Below are positions 56,203 through 64,000 of a stretch of 64,000 nucleotides of DNA, one piece after another. Every line of letters starts with the position of its first letter. The first letter of the stretch is position 1. The translations under genes and the position numbers were made by a program. This stretch comes from Streptomyces sp. CA-278952 (GTDB taxonomy: Bacteria > Actinomycetota > Actinomycetes > Streptomycetales > Streptomycetaceae). Below the pieces are notes generated by a model, which saw only the letters and a list, made by a program, of their open reading frames with translations, was not told the DNA's origin and ran no database searches. The DNA lies in contig NZ_CP112880.1 in the NCBI RefSeq assembly GCF_028747205.1, positions 6,014,001 to 6,078,000 of the forward strand, given 5' to 3'.

Positions 56203-59200
56203 ATGTCCACCAACGAGCAGAAGCTTCGAGAGTACCTGCGGCGGGTCACGACGGACCTGCGGCGTGCCCAGCGGGAACTGCGCGACGCTGACGCAGCCGC
56301 ACACGAGCCGATCGCGATCGTTGGTATGGCAAGCCGCTTCCCGGGCGGCGCCGGCACCCCCGAGGAACTGTGGGAGCTGGTCCGCGACGGTCGGGACGCC
56401 CTCACGGACTTCCCGACCGACCGGGGGTGGGACCTCGACCGGCTGTACGACCCCGATCCCGACGCACCGGGCACCACGTACCTCACGCGGGGCGGGTTCC
56501 TTTCCGACGCGGCCGACTTCGACGCGGGGTTCTTCGGGATCTCGCCGCGCGAGGCACTGGCGATGGACCCGCAGCAGCGGCTGCTGCTGGAGACCTCGTG
56601 GGAGGCCCTGGAGAACGCCCGCATCGACCCGGCGTCGCTCAGGGGCACCGACACCGGTGTGTTCGTCGGCGTGGTCCCGCAGGAGTACATGCCCCGGGCG
56701 GGGGCGGCCCCCGAGGAGTTGGAGGGCTTCGTCCTCACCGGTGGCACCACCAGTGTCGCGTCGGGCCGGATCTCCTACTCCCTGGGCCTGCTGGGGCCGA
56801 CGATGACGCTGGACACGGCCTGCTCGTCGTCACTGGTGTCGATCCATCTGGCGGAGCAGGCCCTGCGGGGCGGCGAGTGCGAGATCGTCCTGGCGGGCGG
56901 CGTCACCGTGATGTCCGGGCCCAGTGTGTTCGTGGGATTCTCCCGGCAGCGCGGGTTGGCTGTGGACGGTCGGTGCAAGGCGTTCGCGGCGGCGGCTGAC
57001 GGGACCGGTTTCTCCGAGGGTGTGGGGATGCTGGTGCTGGCGCGGTTGTCGGTGGCGCGGGAGCGCGGGCTGCCGGTGCTGGGTCTGGTGCGGGGCAGTG
57101 CGGTGAACTCCGACGGTGCGTCCAACGGGCTGACCGCGCCCAGCGGTCCTTCCCAGCAGCGGGTCATCCGCTCGGCGCTGGCCAACGCCGGTCTGTCGCC
57201 CGCCGAGGTGGATGTGGTGGAGGCGCACGGCACGGGCACCGCGTTGGGTGACCCGATCGAGGCGCAGGCACTTCTGGCGACGTACGGCCGGTCCCGGCCG
57301 GACGGTCAGCCGCTGCTGCTGGGTTCGCTGAAGTCGAACATCGGGCACACCCAGGCGGCGGCCGGTGTGGGCGGTGTGATCAAGATGGTCATGGCGATGC
57401 GGCACGGTGTGGTGCCCAGGACGCTGCATGTGGATGAGCCGTCGCCCGCGGTGGACTGGTCGGCGGGAGCGGTCGAACTGGTCACCGAGGAACAGCCCTG
57501 GCCGGAGACCGGCCGGCCCCGCCGCTCCGCGGTCTCCTCCTTCGGTATCAGTGGGACGAACGCGCACGTCGTCCTGGAGCAGGCACCGGCGACCGCGCCG
57601 CCGTCCGAGGCGACGCCCGAGTCGCCGTCCGAGGCGACGCCCGAGTCGGCGTCCGCGTCGGCACCCGAGTCGGTGTCCGCGTCGGCACCCGCTTCCTCCG
57701 TGTCGCTTCCGGTGGTGCCGGTGGTGGTGTCGGGGCGTTCGGCGGGGGCGTTGCGGGAGGCTGCGGGTCGTCTGGCGGGTGTGGTGTCGGGCGGTGGTGT
57801 GGGTGTGCTGGATGTGGGGTTGTCGGCTGCGGTGTCGCGGTCGGTGTTCGAGCATCGTGGTGTGGTGCTGGCTTCGGGGTGTGAGGAGCTGGTGGCGGGG
57901 TTGCGGGTGTTGGCGGACGGTGGGTCTGCCGGTGGTGTGGTGTCGGGTGTGGCGGGTGAGGGCCGTGTGGGTGTGCTGTTCACCGGTCAGGGTGCGCAGT
58001 GGGCGGGGATGGGCCGGGAGCTGTACGAGGGGTTCCCGGTGTTCGCGGAGGCGTTCGACGAGGTGTGTGCGGGGTTCGACGGGCTGGTGCCGGGTTCGTT
58101 GCGGGAGGTGGTGTTCTCCGGTGCGGGGCTGGATGAGACGGGGTGGACGCAGCCGGCGTTGTTCGCGGTGGAGGTGGCGTTGTTTCGTCTGGTGCGGTCG
58201 TGGGGGGTGGGGGCGGACTGTGTGACGGGTCATTCGGTCGGTGAGCTGGCGGCGGCCTATGTGGCGGGTGTGTGGTCGCTGGCGGATGCATGCCGGGTGG
58301 TGGCGGCGCGGGGCCGGCTGATGCAGGCGTTGCCCGCGGGTGGGGCGATGGTGGCGGTCCGGGCCGGGGAGGCGGAGGTCGCCGAGTTGCTGGTGGGGCT
58401 GGAGGACAGGGTCGGTCTGGCGGCGGTCAATGGTCCGTCGTCGGTGGTGGTCTCGGGTGCGGAGTCGGCGGTCGGGGGTGTGGTCGGGGTGCTGGCCGGG
58501 CGGGGAGTGAAGACGAACCGGCTGTCGGTGTCCCATGCGTTTCATTCGCCGTTGATGGATCCGGTGCTGGAGGAGTTCGCCGCGGTGCTGGAGGGGGTGG
58601 AGTTCTGTGAGCCGTCGGTGGAGATGGCGGCGGATGTGGCGGATGTGTGTTCGGTGGGGTATTGGGTTGATCATGTGCGGGAGCCGGTGCGGTTCGCGGA
58701 TCAGCTGGTGCGGTTGCGGGAGCGGGGGGTGACCACGTTCCTGGAGGTCGGTCCGGACGGTGTGCTGAGCGCGATGGGTCCGCATGTGGTGGCGGACGGG
58801 GTGTTCGTGGCGGTGCAGCGGCGGGAGCAGCCGCAGGTGGTGACCGCGTTGACGGCGTTGGCGCGGGTCCACGCGGCCGGTCACGGGGTGGACTGGGCGC
58901 GGGTGTTCACCGGGACCGGGGCCACACTGGTCGACCTGCCGACCTACCCCTTCCAACACCAGCCCTACTGGATGCTGGAGAACTCCTCCGGCGGTGTCGT
59001 CTCGGCGGGCCAGACGGCCGCGAGCCACCCCATGCTGGACGCCGTCGTACGGGTCGCCGGCGCCGACGAGGTCGTGTTCACCGGCCGCCTCTCGGCACGG
59101 ACACACGCCTGGATCACCGAACACGAGCTGGGCGGCCGGGCCCTGGTGCCCGGCACCGCGCTGCTCGACATGGCGCTCTGGGCCGGCGACGAGACCGGCT

Positions 59201-62200
59201 GCGCCGGCGTGGCCGAGATGGTCGTCGCCGCGCCGCTGGTCCTTGCCGCGACCGGCGGGGTGCGCGTCCAGGTCGTCGTGAAGGAACCGCAGGAGAACGG
59301 AGACCGGCCGTTCGCGATCCACTCCTGCCGGGAGAACGAGGACGAGTGGGTCTGCCACGCCACCGGCACGCTGGCCTCCTCGTCCCCGGCGCCGGGCTTC
59401 GAACTGAGTGCGTGGCCGCCCGCCGGCGCCGAACCCGTGGAGACGGACGGCTTCTACGACCGGCTCGCGGAGGGCGGCTACGTCTACGGCCCGGTCTTCC
59501 GCGGGCTGCGGACACTCTGGCGCCGAGACGCCGCCGACGGCGCCGAGTTCTTCGCCGAAGTGGCGCTTCCGGACCGTACGGACGTCACGGGATTCGGGAT
59601 CCATCCCGCCCTGTTCGACGCGGCCATCCACCCCCGGGTCGTCGCCGCGATCACGGACGCGGGCGACGACTTCACCCTGCTGCTGCCGTTCGTGTGGAGC
59701 GGCATCAGCCTCTACGCCACCGGTGCGACCGCACTGCGGGTCCGGGTCCTCATCGACAACGAGACCGAGGGCGGCACATCCTGCCTGGTCCAGTTCGCCG
59801 ACGAGGCGGGCCGGCCCGTGGGCGAGGTCCGGTCGGTGGAAGCCCGCCCGGTGTCGGCCGACCGGTCCGCCGCGCGGGAGGCGACGACGGGCTCGCTCTT
59901 CGGCGTGGACTGGAACCCGGCCGAGGTGGCGCCGACCGAGCCCGCAGGACGCTGGGCCCTGATCGGCTCTCCCGACTGGCCGGCCGGCGATGTACTGGCG
60001 CTCGACCGCCAGGCGACGCTGCCGGACGCGGTCGGGGCCGATGTACTGGTCGTGGCCTGTGCCGGACAGCCCGGCGCCGATCCCGTCGAGTCGGTGCACG
60101 ACACGACGGCCCAGGTACTGGAACTGCTGCGCGAGTGGCTGGCCGACGACCGGTTCCTGTCGAGTCGCCTCGTCGCGGTGACCCGCGGCGCGGTGGTCAC
60201 CGGGGAGAACGACGCCGATCCTGACCTGGCGGGCGCCGCGGTGTGGGGCCTGCTGCGGTCGGCGCAGGCGGAGCACCCCGACCGGATCGTGCTGGCGGAC
60301 GTCGACGACGACCCGGCCTCGCTCCTGGTCCTGCCCGCCGTGCTGGCGGCCGGCCACGACCAGGTCGCGATACGCGCGGGTGCGGTGACCGTGCCCCGCC
60401 TGGCACCGCGCTTCCCGGTGGAGGTGGTGCGGCCGGAGGTGGCGGCCGAGGGCACGGTCCTGGTCACCGGCGGAACCGGCGCGCTGGGCTCCCTGTTCGC
60501 CCGGCACCTGGTCACCGACTACGGCGTACGCCACCTGCTGCTCACCAGCCGACGCGGCGACAACGCCCCCGGCGCCACCGAACTCGCGGCCGAACTCACC
60601 GCCCTGGGCGCCACCGTCCGCATCACCGCCTGCGACGCCGCCGACCGCACCGCCCTCGCCGCCCTCCTCGACACCGTCCCCCCAGAACACCCCCTCACCG
60701 GCATCGTCCACACCGCCGGCATCATCGACGACGGCATCATCACCGCCCTCACCCCCGACCGCCTCACAACCGTCCTCCGCCCCAAGGCCGACGCCGCCTG
60801 GCACCTCCACGACCTCACCCGCGACCAACCCCTCACCCTCTTCGTCCTGTTCTCCTCGCTCGCCGGCACGCTGGGCAACGCGGGTCAGGCCAACTACTCG
60901 GCGGCCAACCACTTCCTCGACGCGCTCGCACAGCACCGCCGGGCGAACGGGCTTCCCGCCTTCTCGCTCGGCTGGGGTCTGTGGGCCGCCGAGGGCGGCA
61001 TGCAGGCAGGGGCCAGTACCGCCACGTCCGAGAAGCAGCGGCAGTCGGGCCTCCGGCCGCTCTCCGCGGAGAGCGGTACGGCGCTCTTCGACCGGGCGGT
61101 GGCGTCCAGCGACCCGGTGGCGCTGCCGGCCGACCTGGACCTGCGGGCGCTGCGGTCCGGTTCGGGCCGGGTTCCCTCGATGCTGCGCAGCCTGGCCGGA
61201 CGTTCGGCCCGCCGGGTGGTGGGGCAGGGCGCAGGTGACCAGCAGGCGCTGGCCGCCCGGCTGGCCGCACTGGCGCAGCCCGAGCGGCGTGAGCACGTCG
61301 CCGACCTGGTACGCACCGCCGTGGCCACGGTGCTCGGGTTCGGTGCGGGCGAGCGGATCAGCGAGACCGTGCCCCTGCGCGAGCTGGGCTTCGACTCGCT
61401 GACCGGGGTCGAGCTGCGCAACCAGCTGATCGCGTCCACCGGCCTCCAGCTGTCGCCCGGCCTGGTGTTCGACTATCCGACGGTCTCGGCGCTCGCCGAG
61501 TACCTGCTGTCCGAACTGAGCGGTGAACTGCCGGATCGGGCCGCGGCCGTGGCCGCGTCCGTCCCGGGCCCCGGGGGCGCCAACGACCCCATCGCGATCG
61601 TCGGGATGGCCTGCCGCTTCCCCGGCGGGGCCAACACGCCCGAGGGGCTGTGGAAGCTGATCGCGGACGGCGTGGACGCGATATCGGACATGCCCGACGA
61701 CCGCGGCTGGGACATCGAGCAGCTCTGGGACCCGGACCCCGACAAGCCGGGCACGTTCTACCCGCGCGAAGGCGGATTCGTCCACGACGTCGCCGACTTC
61801 GACGCCGGCTTCTTCGGGATCTCCCCGCGCGAGGCGCAGGCACTCGACCCCCAGCAGCGGCTGCTGCTGGAGACCTCGTGGGAAGCGCTGGAGAGCAGCG
61901 GCATCGACCCGCTCTCGCTGCGGGGGAGCAACACGGGCGTCTACACCGGACTGACCGACCAGAGCTACGGCGCGGGCGCCGGCACGGCCGAGGGCGGCAC
62001 GGAGGGCTATCTGCTCAGCGGCTCGACCCCGTCCTTCGGTTCCGGCCGGGTCTCCTACGTCCTCGGGCTGGAAGGCCCGACGATGTCCATCGACACGGCG
62101 TGCTCGTCGGTCCTGGTCTCGATGCACCTCGCCGCGAACGCGGTGCGCAGCGGTGAGTGCTCCCTCGCACTCGCCGGCGGTGCGACGGTGATGGCACAGC

Positions 62201-64000
62201 CCATTGGGTTCGTCGAGTTCTCCCGCCAGCGGACGCTCGCACCCGATGGACGGTCCAAGGCGTTCGCCGAGTCCGCGGACGGTACCGGCTGGTCGGAGGG
62301 CGTCGGCCTGTTCATCCTGGAACGGCTGTCCGACGCCCGACGGAACGGGCACCCGGTGCTCGCCGTGCTCAAGGGCAGTGCGGTGAACTCCGACGGTGCG
62401 TCCAACGGCCTGACCGCGCCCAACGGCCCCTCCCAGCAGCGGGTCATCCGGCAGGCGCTGGCCAACGCCGACCTGGCGCCGACCGAGGTGGACCTCGTGG
62501 AGGCGCACGGGACCGGCACCCGGCTCGGCGACCCGATCGAGGCCGAGGCCCTGATGGCGACCTACGGCAGGGACCGGCCGGTGGACCGCCCGGTCTGGCT
62601 GGGGTCGGTGAAGTCGAACATCGGACACACCCAGCACGCCGCCGGCGCGGGCGGGCTGATCAAGGCGGTCATGGCCATCCGGCACGGCCTGATGCCGAAG
62701 ACCCTGCACGCGGAGGAGCCGACGTCCGCGGTCGACTGGTCCTCGGGTGCGATGCGGCTGCTGACCGAGACCCGCCCGTGGCCCGAGCTGAACCGGCCGC
62801 GCCGGGCCGCGGTGTCCGCGTTCGGCATGAGCGGCACCAACGCGCACGTCATCCTGGAGCAGGCCCCCGACGAGCCCGCCGCCTCCCCTGCGGACAGTGG
62901 GGCGTCCCTGCCGGCGGTGCCGTGGGTGCTGTCGGCCAAGACGCCGCAGGCGCTGCGCGCGCAGGCCACGCGGTTGTCGTCCCTGGTGGACTCCGACGCC
63001 GCCCCGGACCCGCTCGACATCGGGTTCTCCCTCGCGACCCGGTCGGTGTTCGATCACCGCGCGGTGCTCGTCACCGGCGATGCCGCACAGACCCTGGCCG
63101 GGCTGCGGGCGATCGCCGAGGACGAGGCGCCCGCGGCCCGGGACGGCCGGACCGCGTACCTGTTCACCGGCCGCTCCATGGAGGGACCGGACCCGGAGCT
63201 GTACGCGACCGCGCCGGTGTACGCGAAGGCCTTCGACGAGGTACTGGCCGAACTCGGCGGACAGAAGGACGGGTTGGTCCTCCTCGCCGCCGAGGTGGCG
63301 CTGTTCCGCCTGGTCGGGTCCTGGGGTGTCACGTTCGGCTGTGTCGCCGGAACCGGGGCCGGTGAGATCGCCGCCGCGTACGCCGCCGGGGCGCTCTCGC
63401 CGGCCGACGCGGCACGGCTGATGGCCGAGGACGGGCCCGACGTGACGTTCACCGAACCGCGGATACCGGTGCTGTCGCTGCGCACCGGCCGGCCGGTCAC
63501 CGCCGGCGACCCGCTGGGGCTGCCCGGGTCGGAGGGGATCGCCGACGCCGAGCGGTGGATGCACGAACAGCGTGTGACCCGGTTCGCCGAGTCGGGCCCC
63601 GGGCGCGTACGCGAAGGGTCGGTGCTCCTGCGACGCGACGACCAGCCGGGCGTCCGCGCGGTCCTCGACGGTGTGGGCGGCCTGTTCGTCGCCGGCGCGG
63701 CCGTCGACTGGACTGCCGTGTTCGCCGGGACCGGCGCCGGCCGGACCGAGCTGCCCACCTATCCCTTCCAGCGCGACCGGTACTGGCTCGCCGCGTCGAC
63801 CGGCGACGGCGACTCCGTCCCCGACCCCGGCTCCGGGCACGCGCTGCTCGGCGCGGCCGTCGCGGTGGCGAGCCGGGACGAGCTGGTGTTCACCAGCCGC
63901 CTGTCGCTCACCACGCACCCCTGGCTGGCGGACCACGTCGTCTCCGGTGTGCCGGTGCTGCCCGGGTCCGCCCTGGTGGAGCTGGCGATCCGGGCCGGCG
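56203..64000 (+). CDS. Type I modular PKS, at least two modules (3' end outside window)
   Basis: The frame is open from ATG 56203 to the window end (2599 codons seen). Module A: docking 1-32; KS 34-463 (Cys207, His342, His382); a Ser/Ala/Pro/Glu repeat linker 467-500; AT 587-880 (Ser678 in 'GHSVGE'; 'HAFH' 778-781, malonyl type); DH from about 943 (His974, Asp1139); KR from 1417 (Ser1552, Tyr1565, Asn1569; 'IDDG' suggests B-type); ACP Ser1732. No ER. Module B: KS 1796-2225 (Cys1967, His2102, His2142); a shrunken AT at about 2317-2465; linker '[13 protein letters not shown]'; then the start of a DH (His2578) cut by the edge. N-terminal docking means another PKS precedes it, probably the 49863 gene. 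Confidence 0.93.
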   Translation, partial: MSTNEQKLREYLRRVTTDLRRAQRELRDADAAAHEPIAIVGMASRFPGGAGTPEELWELVRDGRDALTDFPTDRGWDLDRLYDPDPDAPGTTYLTRGGFLSDAADFDAGFFGISPREALAMDPQQRLLLETSWEALENARIDPASLRGTDTGVFVGVVPQEYMPRAGAAPEELEGFVLTGGTTSVASGRISYSLGLLGPTMTLDTACSSSLVSIHLAEQALRGGECEIVLAGGVTVMSGPSVFVGFSRQRGLAVDGRCKAFAAAADGTGFSEGVGMLVLARLSVARERGLPVLGLVRGSAVNSDGASNGLTAPSGPSQQRVIRSALANAGLSPAEVDVVEAHGTGTALGDPIEAQALLATYGRSRPDGQPLLLGSLKSNIGHTQAAAGVGGVIKMVMAMRHGVVPRTLHVDEPSPAVDWSAGAVELVTEEQPWPETGRPRRSAVSSFGISGTNAHVVLEQAPATAPPSEATPESPSEATPESASASAPESVSASAPASSVSLPVVPVVVSGRSAGALREAAGRLAGVVSGGGVGVLDVGLSAAVSRSVFEHRGVVLASGCEELVAGLRVLADGGSAGGVVSGVAGEGRVGVLFTGQGAQWAGMGRELYEGFPVFAEAFDEVCAGFDGLVPGSLREVVFSGAGLDETGWTQPALFAVEVALFRLVRSWGVGADCVTGHSVGELAAAYVAGVWSLADACRVVAARGRLMQALPAGGAMVAVRAGEAEVAELLVGLEDRVGLAAVNGPSSVVVSGAESAVGGVVGVLAGRGVKTNRLSVSHAFHSPLMDPVLEEFAAVLEGVEFCEPSVEMAADVADVCSVGYWVDHVREPVRFADQLVRLRERGVTTFLEVGPDGVLSAMGPHVVADGVFVAVQRREQPQVVTALTALARVHAAGHGVDWARVFTGTGATLVDLPTYPFQHQPYWMLENSSGGVVSAGQTAASHPMLDAVVRVAGADEVVFTGRLSARTHAWITEHELGGRALVPGTALLDMALWAGDETGCAGVAEMVVAAPLVLAATGGVRVQVVVKEPQENGDRPFAIHSCRENEDEWVCHATGTLASSSPAPGFELSAWPPAGAEPVETDGFYDRLAEGGYVYGPVFRGLRTLWRRDAADGAEFFAEVALPDRTDVTGFGIHPALFDAAIHPRVVAAITDAGDDFTLLLPFVWSGISLYATGATALRVRVLIDNETEGGTSCLVQFADEAGRPVGEVRSVEARPVSADRSAAREATTGSLFGVDWNPAEVAPTEPAGRWALIGSPDWPAGDVLALDRQATLPDAVGADVLVVACAGQPGADPVESVHDTTAQVLELLREWLADDRFLSSRLVAVTRGAVVTGENDADPDLAGAAVWGLLRSAQAEHPDRIVLADVDDDPASLLVLPAVLAAGHDQVAIRAGAVTVPRLAPRFPVEVVRPEVAAEGTVLVTGGTGALGSLFARHLVTDYGVRHLLLTSRRGDNAPGATELAAELTALGATVRITACDAADRTALAALLDTVPPEHPLTGIVHTAGIIDDGIITALTPDRLTTVLRPKADAAWHLHDLTRDQPLTLFVLFSSLAGTLGNAGQANYSAANHFLDALAQHRRANGLPAFSLGWGLWAAEGGMQAGASTATSEKQRQSGLRPLSAESGTALFDRAVASSDPVALPADLDLRALRSGSGRVPSMLRSLAGRSARRVVGQGAGDQQALAARLAALAQPERREHVADLVRTAVATVLGFGAGERISETVPLRELGFDSLTGVELRNQLIASTGLQLSPGLVFDYPTVSALAEYLLSELSGELPDRAAAVAASVPGPGGANDPIAIVGMACRFPGGANTPEGLWKLIADGVDAISDMPDDRGWDIEQLWDPDPDKPGTFYPREGGFVHDVADFDAGFFGISPREAQALDPQQRLLLETSWEALESSGIDPLSLRGSNTGVYTGLTDQSYGAGAGTAEGGTEGYLLSGSTPSFGSGRVSYVLGLEGPTMSIDTACSSVLVSMHLAANAVRSGECSLALAGGATVMAQPIGFVEFSRQRTLAPDGRSKAFAESADGTGWSEGVGLFILERLSDARRNGHPVLAVLKGSAVNSDGASNGLTAPNGPSQQRVIRQALANADLAPTEVDLVEAHGTGTRLGDPIEAEALMATYGRDRPVDRPVWLGSVKSNIGHTQHAAGAGGLIKAVMAIRHGLMPKTLHAEEPTSAVDWSSGAMRLLTETRPWPELNRPRRAAVSAFGMSGTNAHVILEQAPDEPAASPADSGASLPAVPWVLSAKTPQALRAQATRLSSLVDSDAAPDPLDIGFSLATRSVFDHRAVLVTGDAAQTLAGLRAIAEDEAPAARDGRTAYLFTGRSMEGPDPELYATAPVYAKAFDEVLAELGGQKDGLVLLAAEVALFRLVGSWGVTFGCVAGTGAGEIAAAYAAGALSPADAARLMAEDGPDVTFTEPRIPVLSLRTGRPVTAGDPLGLPGSEGIADAERWMHEQRVTRFAESGPGRVREGSVLLRRDDQPGVRAVLDGVGGLFVAGAAVDWTAVFAGTGAGRTELPTYPFQRDRYWLAASTGDGDSVPDPGSGHALLGAAVAVASRDELVFTSRLSLTTHPWLADHVVSGVPVLPGSALVELAIRAG
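57603..57700 (+). repeat. Tandem Ser/Ala/Pro/Glu-coding repeats in the KS-AT linker
   Basis: Repeated units coding SEATPES and SASAPES types lie in the inter-domain linker of module A. They probably arose by slippage and only extend the flexible linker. Confidence 0.8.
63151..63606 (+). other. Degenerate, apparently inactive AT domain (AT0) in module B
   Basis: The region codes residues about 2317-2467 of the second PKS. It retains the beginning '[12 protein letters not shown]' (where GQG has become GRS) and '[18 protein letters not shown]'. The active-site segment GHSxGE is 'GTGAGE' (2383-2388), so the nucleophile Ser is Gly2385 and the His before it is Thr. From the FTG strand to the C-terminal 'ESGPG' there are 142 residues, against 259 in the AT of module A. 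The whole small subdomain carrying HAFH/YASH is missing. The frame is intact and the post-AT linker is normal. Confidence 0.85.

Noticed and set aside
63151..63606. A frameshift as the cause of the shortened AT
   Set aside because: The frame stays open through the region, both flanks and the post-AT linker are in frame, and wobble bases remain typical, so the loss looks like an in-frame deletion plus substitutions.
56830..63936. A minus-strand open frame of 2368 codons over the second PKS, and similar long antisense frames over phoD (3266-5851) and the HtaA genes (18041-22075)
   Set aside because: High GC removes stop codons in other frames. The plus-strand proteins have complete domains and motifs, and the antisense translations are low-complexity Arg/Gly/Pro-rich sequence.

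Overview
The window is high-GC actinobacterial DNA and looks like a Streptomyces chromosome: GTG/TTG starts are common, genes are dense, and it carries a PhoD phosphatase, AfsR-type regulators, an HtaA haem locus and a modular type I polyketide synthase (PKS). It falls into two parts.

Positions 1 to about 37.3 kb are ordinary chromosomal genes. They include a TetR fragment, a PhzF-like isomerase, a secreted lamin-tail protein, a short-chain dehydrogenase, a Tat-exported PhoD phosphatase, an oxidoreductase, several MFS exporters, an Rsm22-type methyltransferase, a dimethylargininase, a TetR regulator with a palindromic candidate operator, and a Prim-Pol-like protein. From 14.9 to 22.9 kb lies a haem acquisition locus. 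It holds hmuT-hmuU-hmuV on the minus strand, two HtaA-domain surface proteins on the plus strand (the second with a C-terminal LAATG sortase motif), and nearby a haem oxygenase. DmdR/DtxR-like iron boxes sit at 18041 and 22964. Methionine aminopeptidase, an F420-NADP reductase, an M50-like protease, a large AfsR-like regulator, a DrrAB-type exporter, panB and an EEP-family protein follow.

From 37.4 kb to the right edge is the start of a type I PKS cluster. On the minus strand a crotonyl-CoA carboxylase/reductase is followed by a fused 3-hydroxyacyl-CoA dehydrogenase, a set that makes ethylmalonyl-CoA. A flavin reductase and a LuxR-family regulator follow on the plus strand. Then comes a tight operon (43738-47769) of hydroxyacyl-CoA dehydrogenase, O-methyltransferase, acyl carrier protein, acyl-CoA dehydrogenase and FkbH-like protein, the five-gene set for methoxymalonyl-ACP. 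A SARP regulator with extra cyclase-like and AAA parts follows, then two PKS genes. The first is one fully reducing module (KS-AT-DH-ER-KR-ACP, methylmalonyl-type AT). The second, cut by the window end, has a KS-AT(malonyl)-DH-KR-ACP module and then a KS followed by an AT that has lost its active site and about 115 residues. The loading module is not in the window. Ethylmalonyl plus methoxymalonyl supply is known from FK520-, concanamycin- and leucomycin-type polyketides, but the product cannot be named from this fragment.

The most unusual item is the shrunken, apparently inactive AT at about 63.15-63.6 kb inside an otherwise cis-AT assembly line. Others are the fused hydroxyacyl-CoA dehydrogenase with a degenerate first half, the sharp change in codon use over the neighbouring active AT, and a motif shared upstream of the flavin reductase and LuxR genes. 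No tRNA, rRNA, CRISPR array or transposase was seen.
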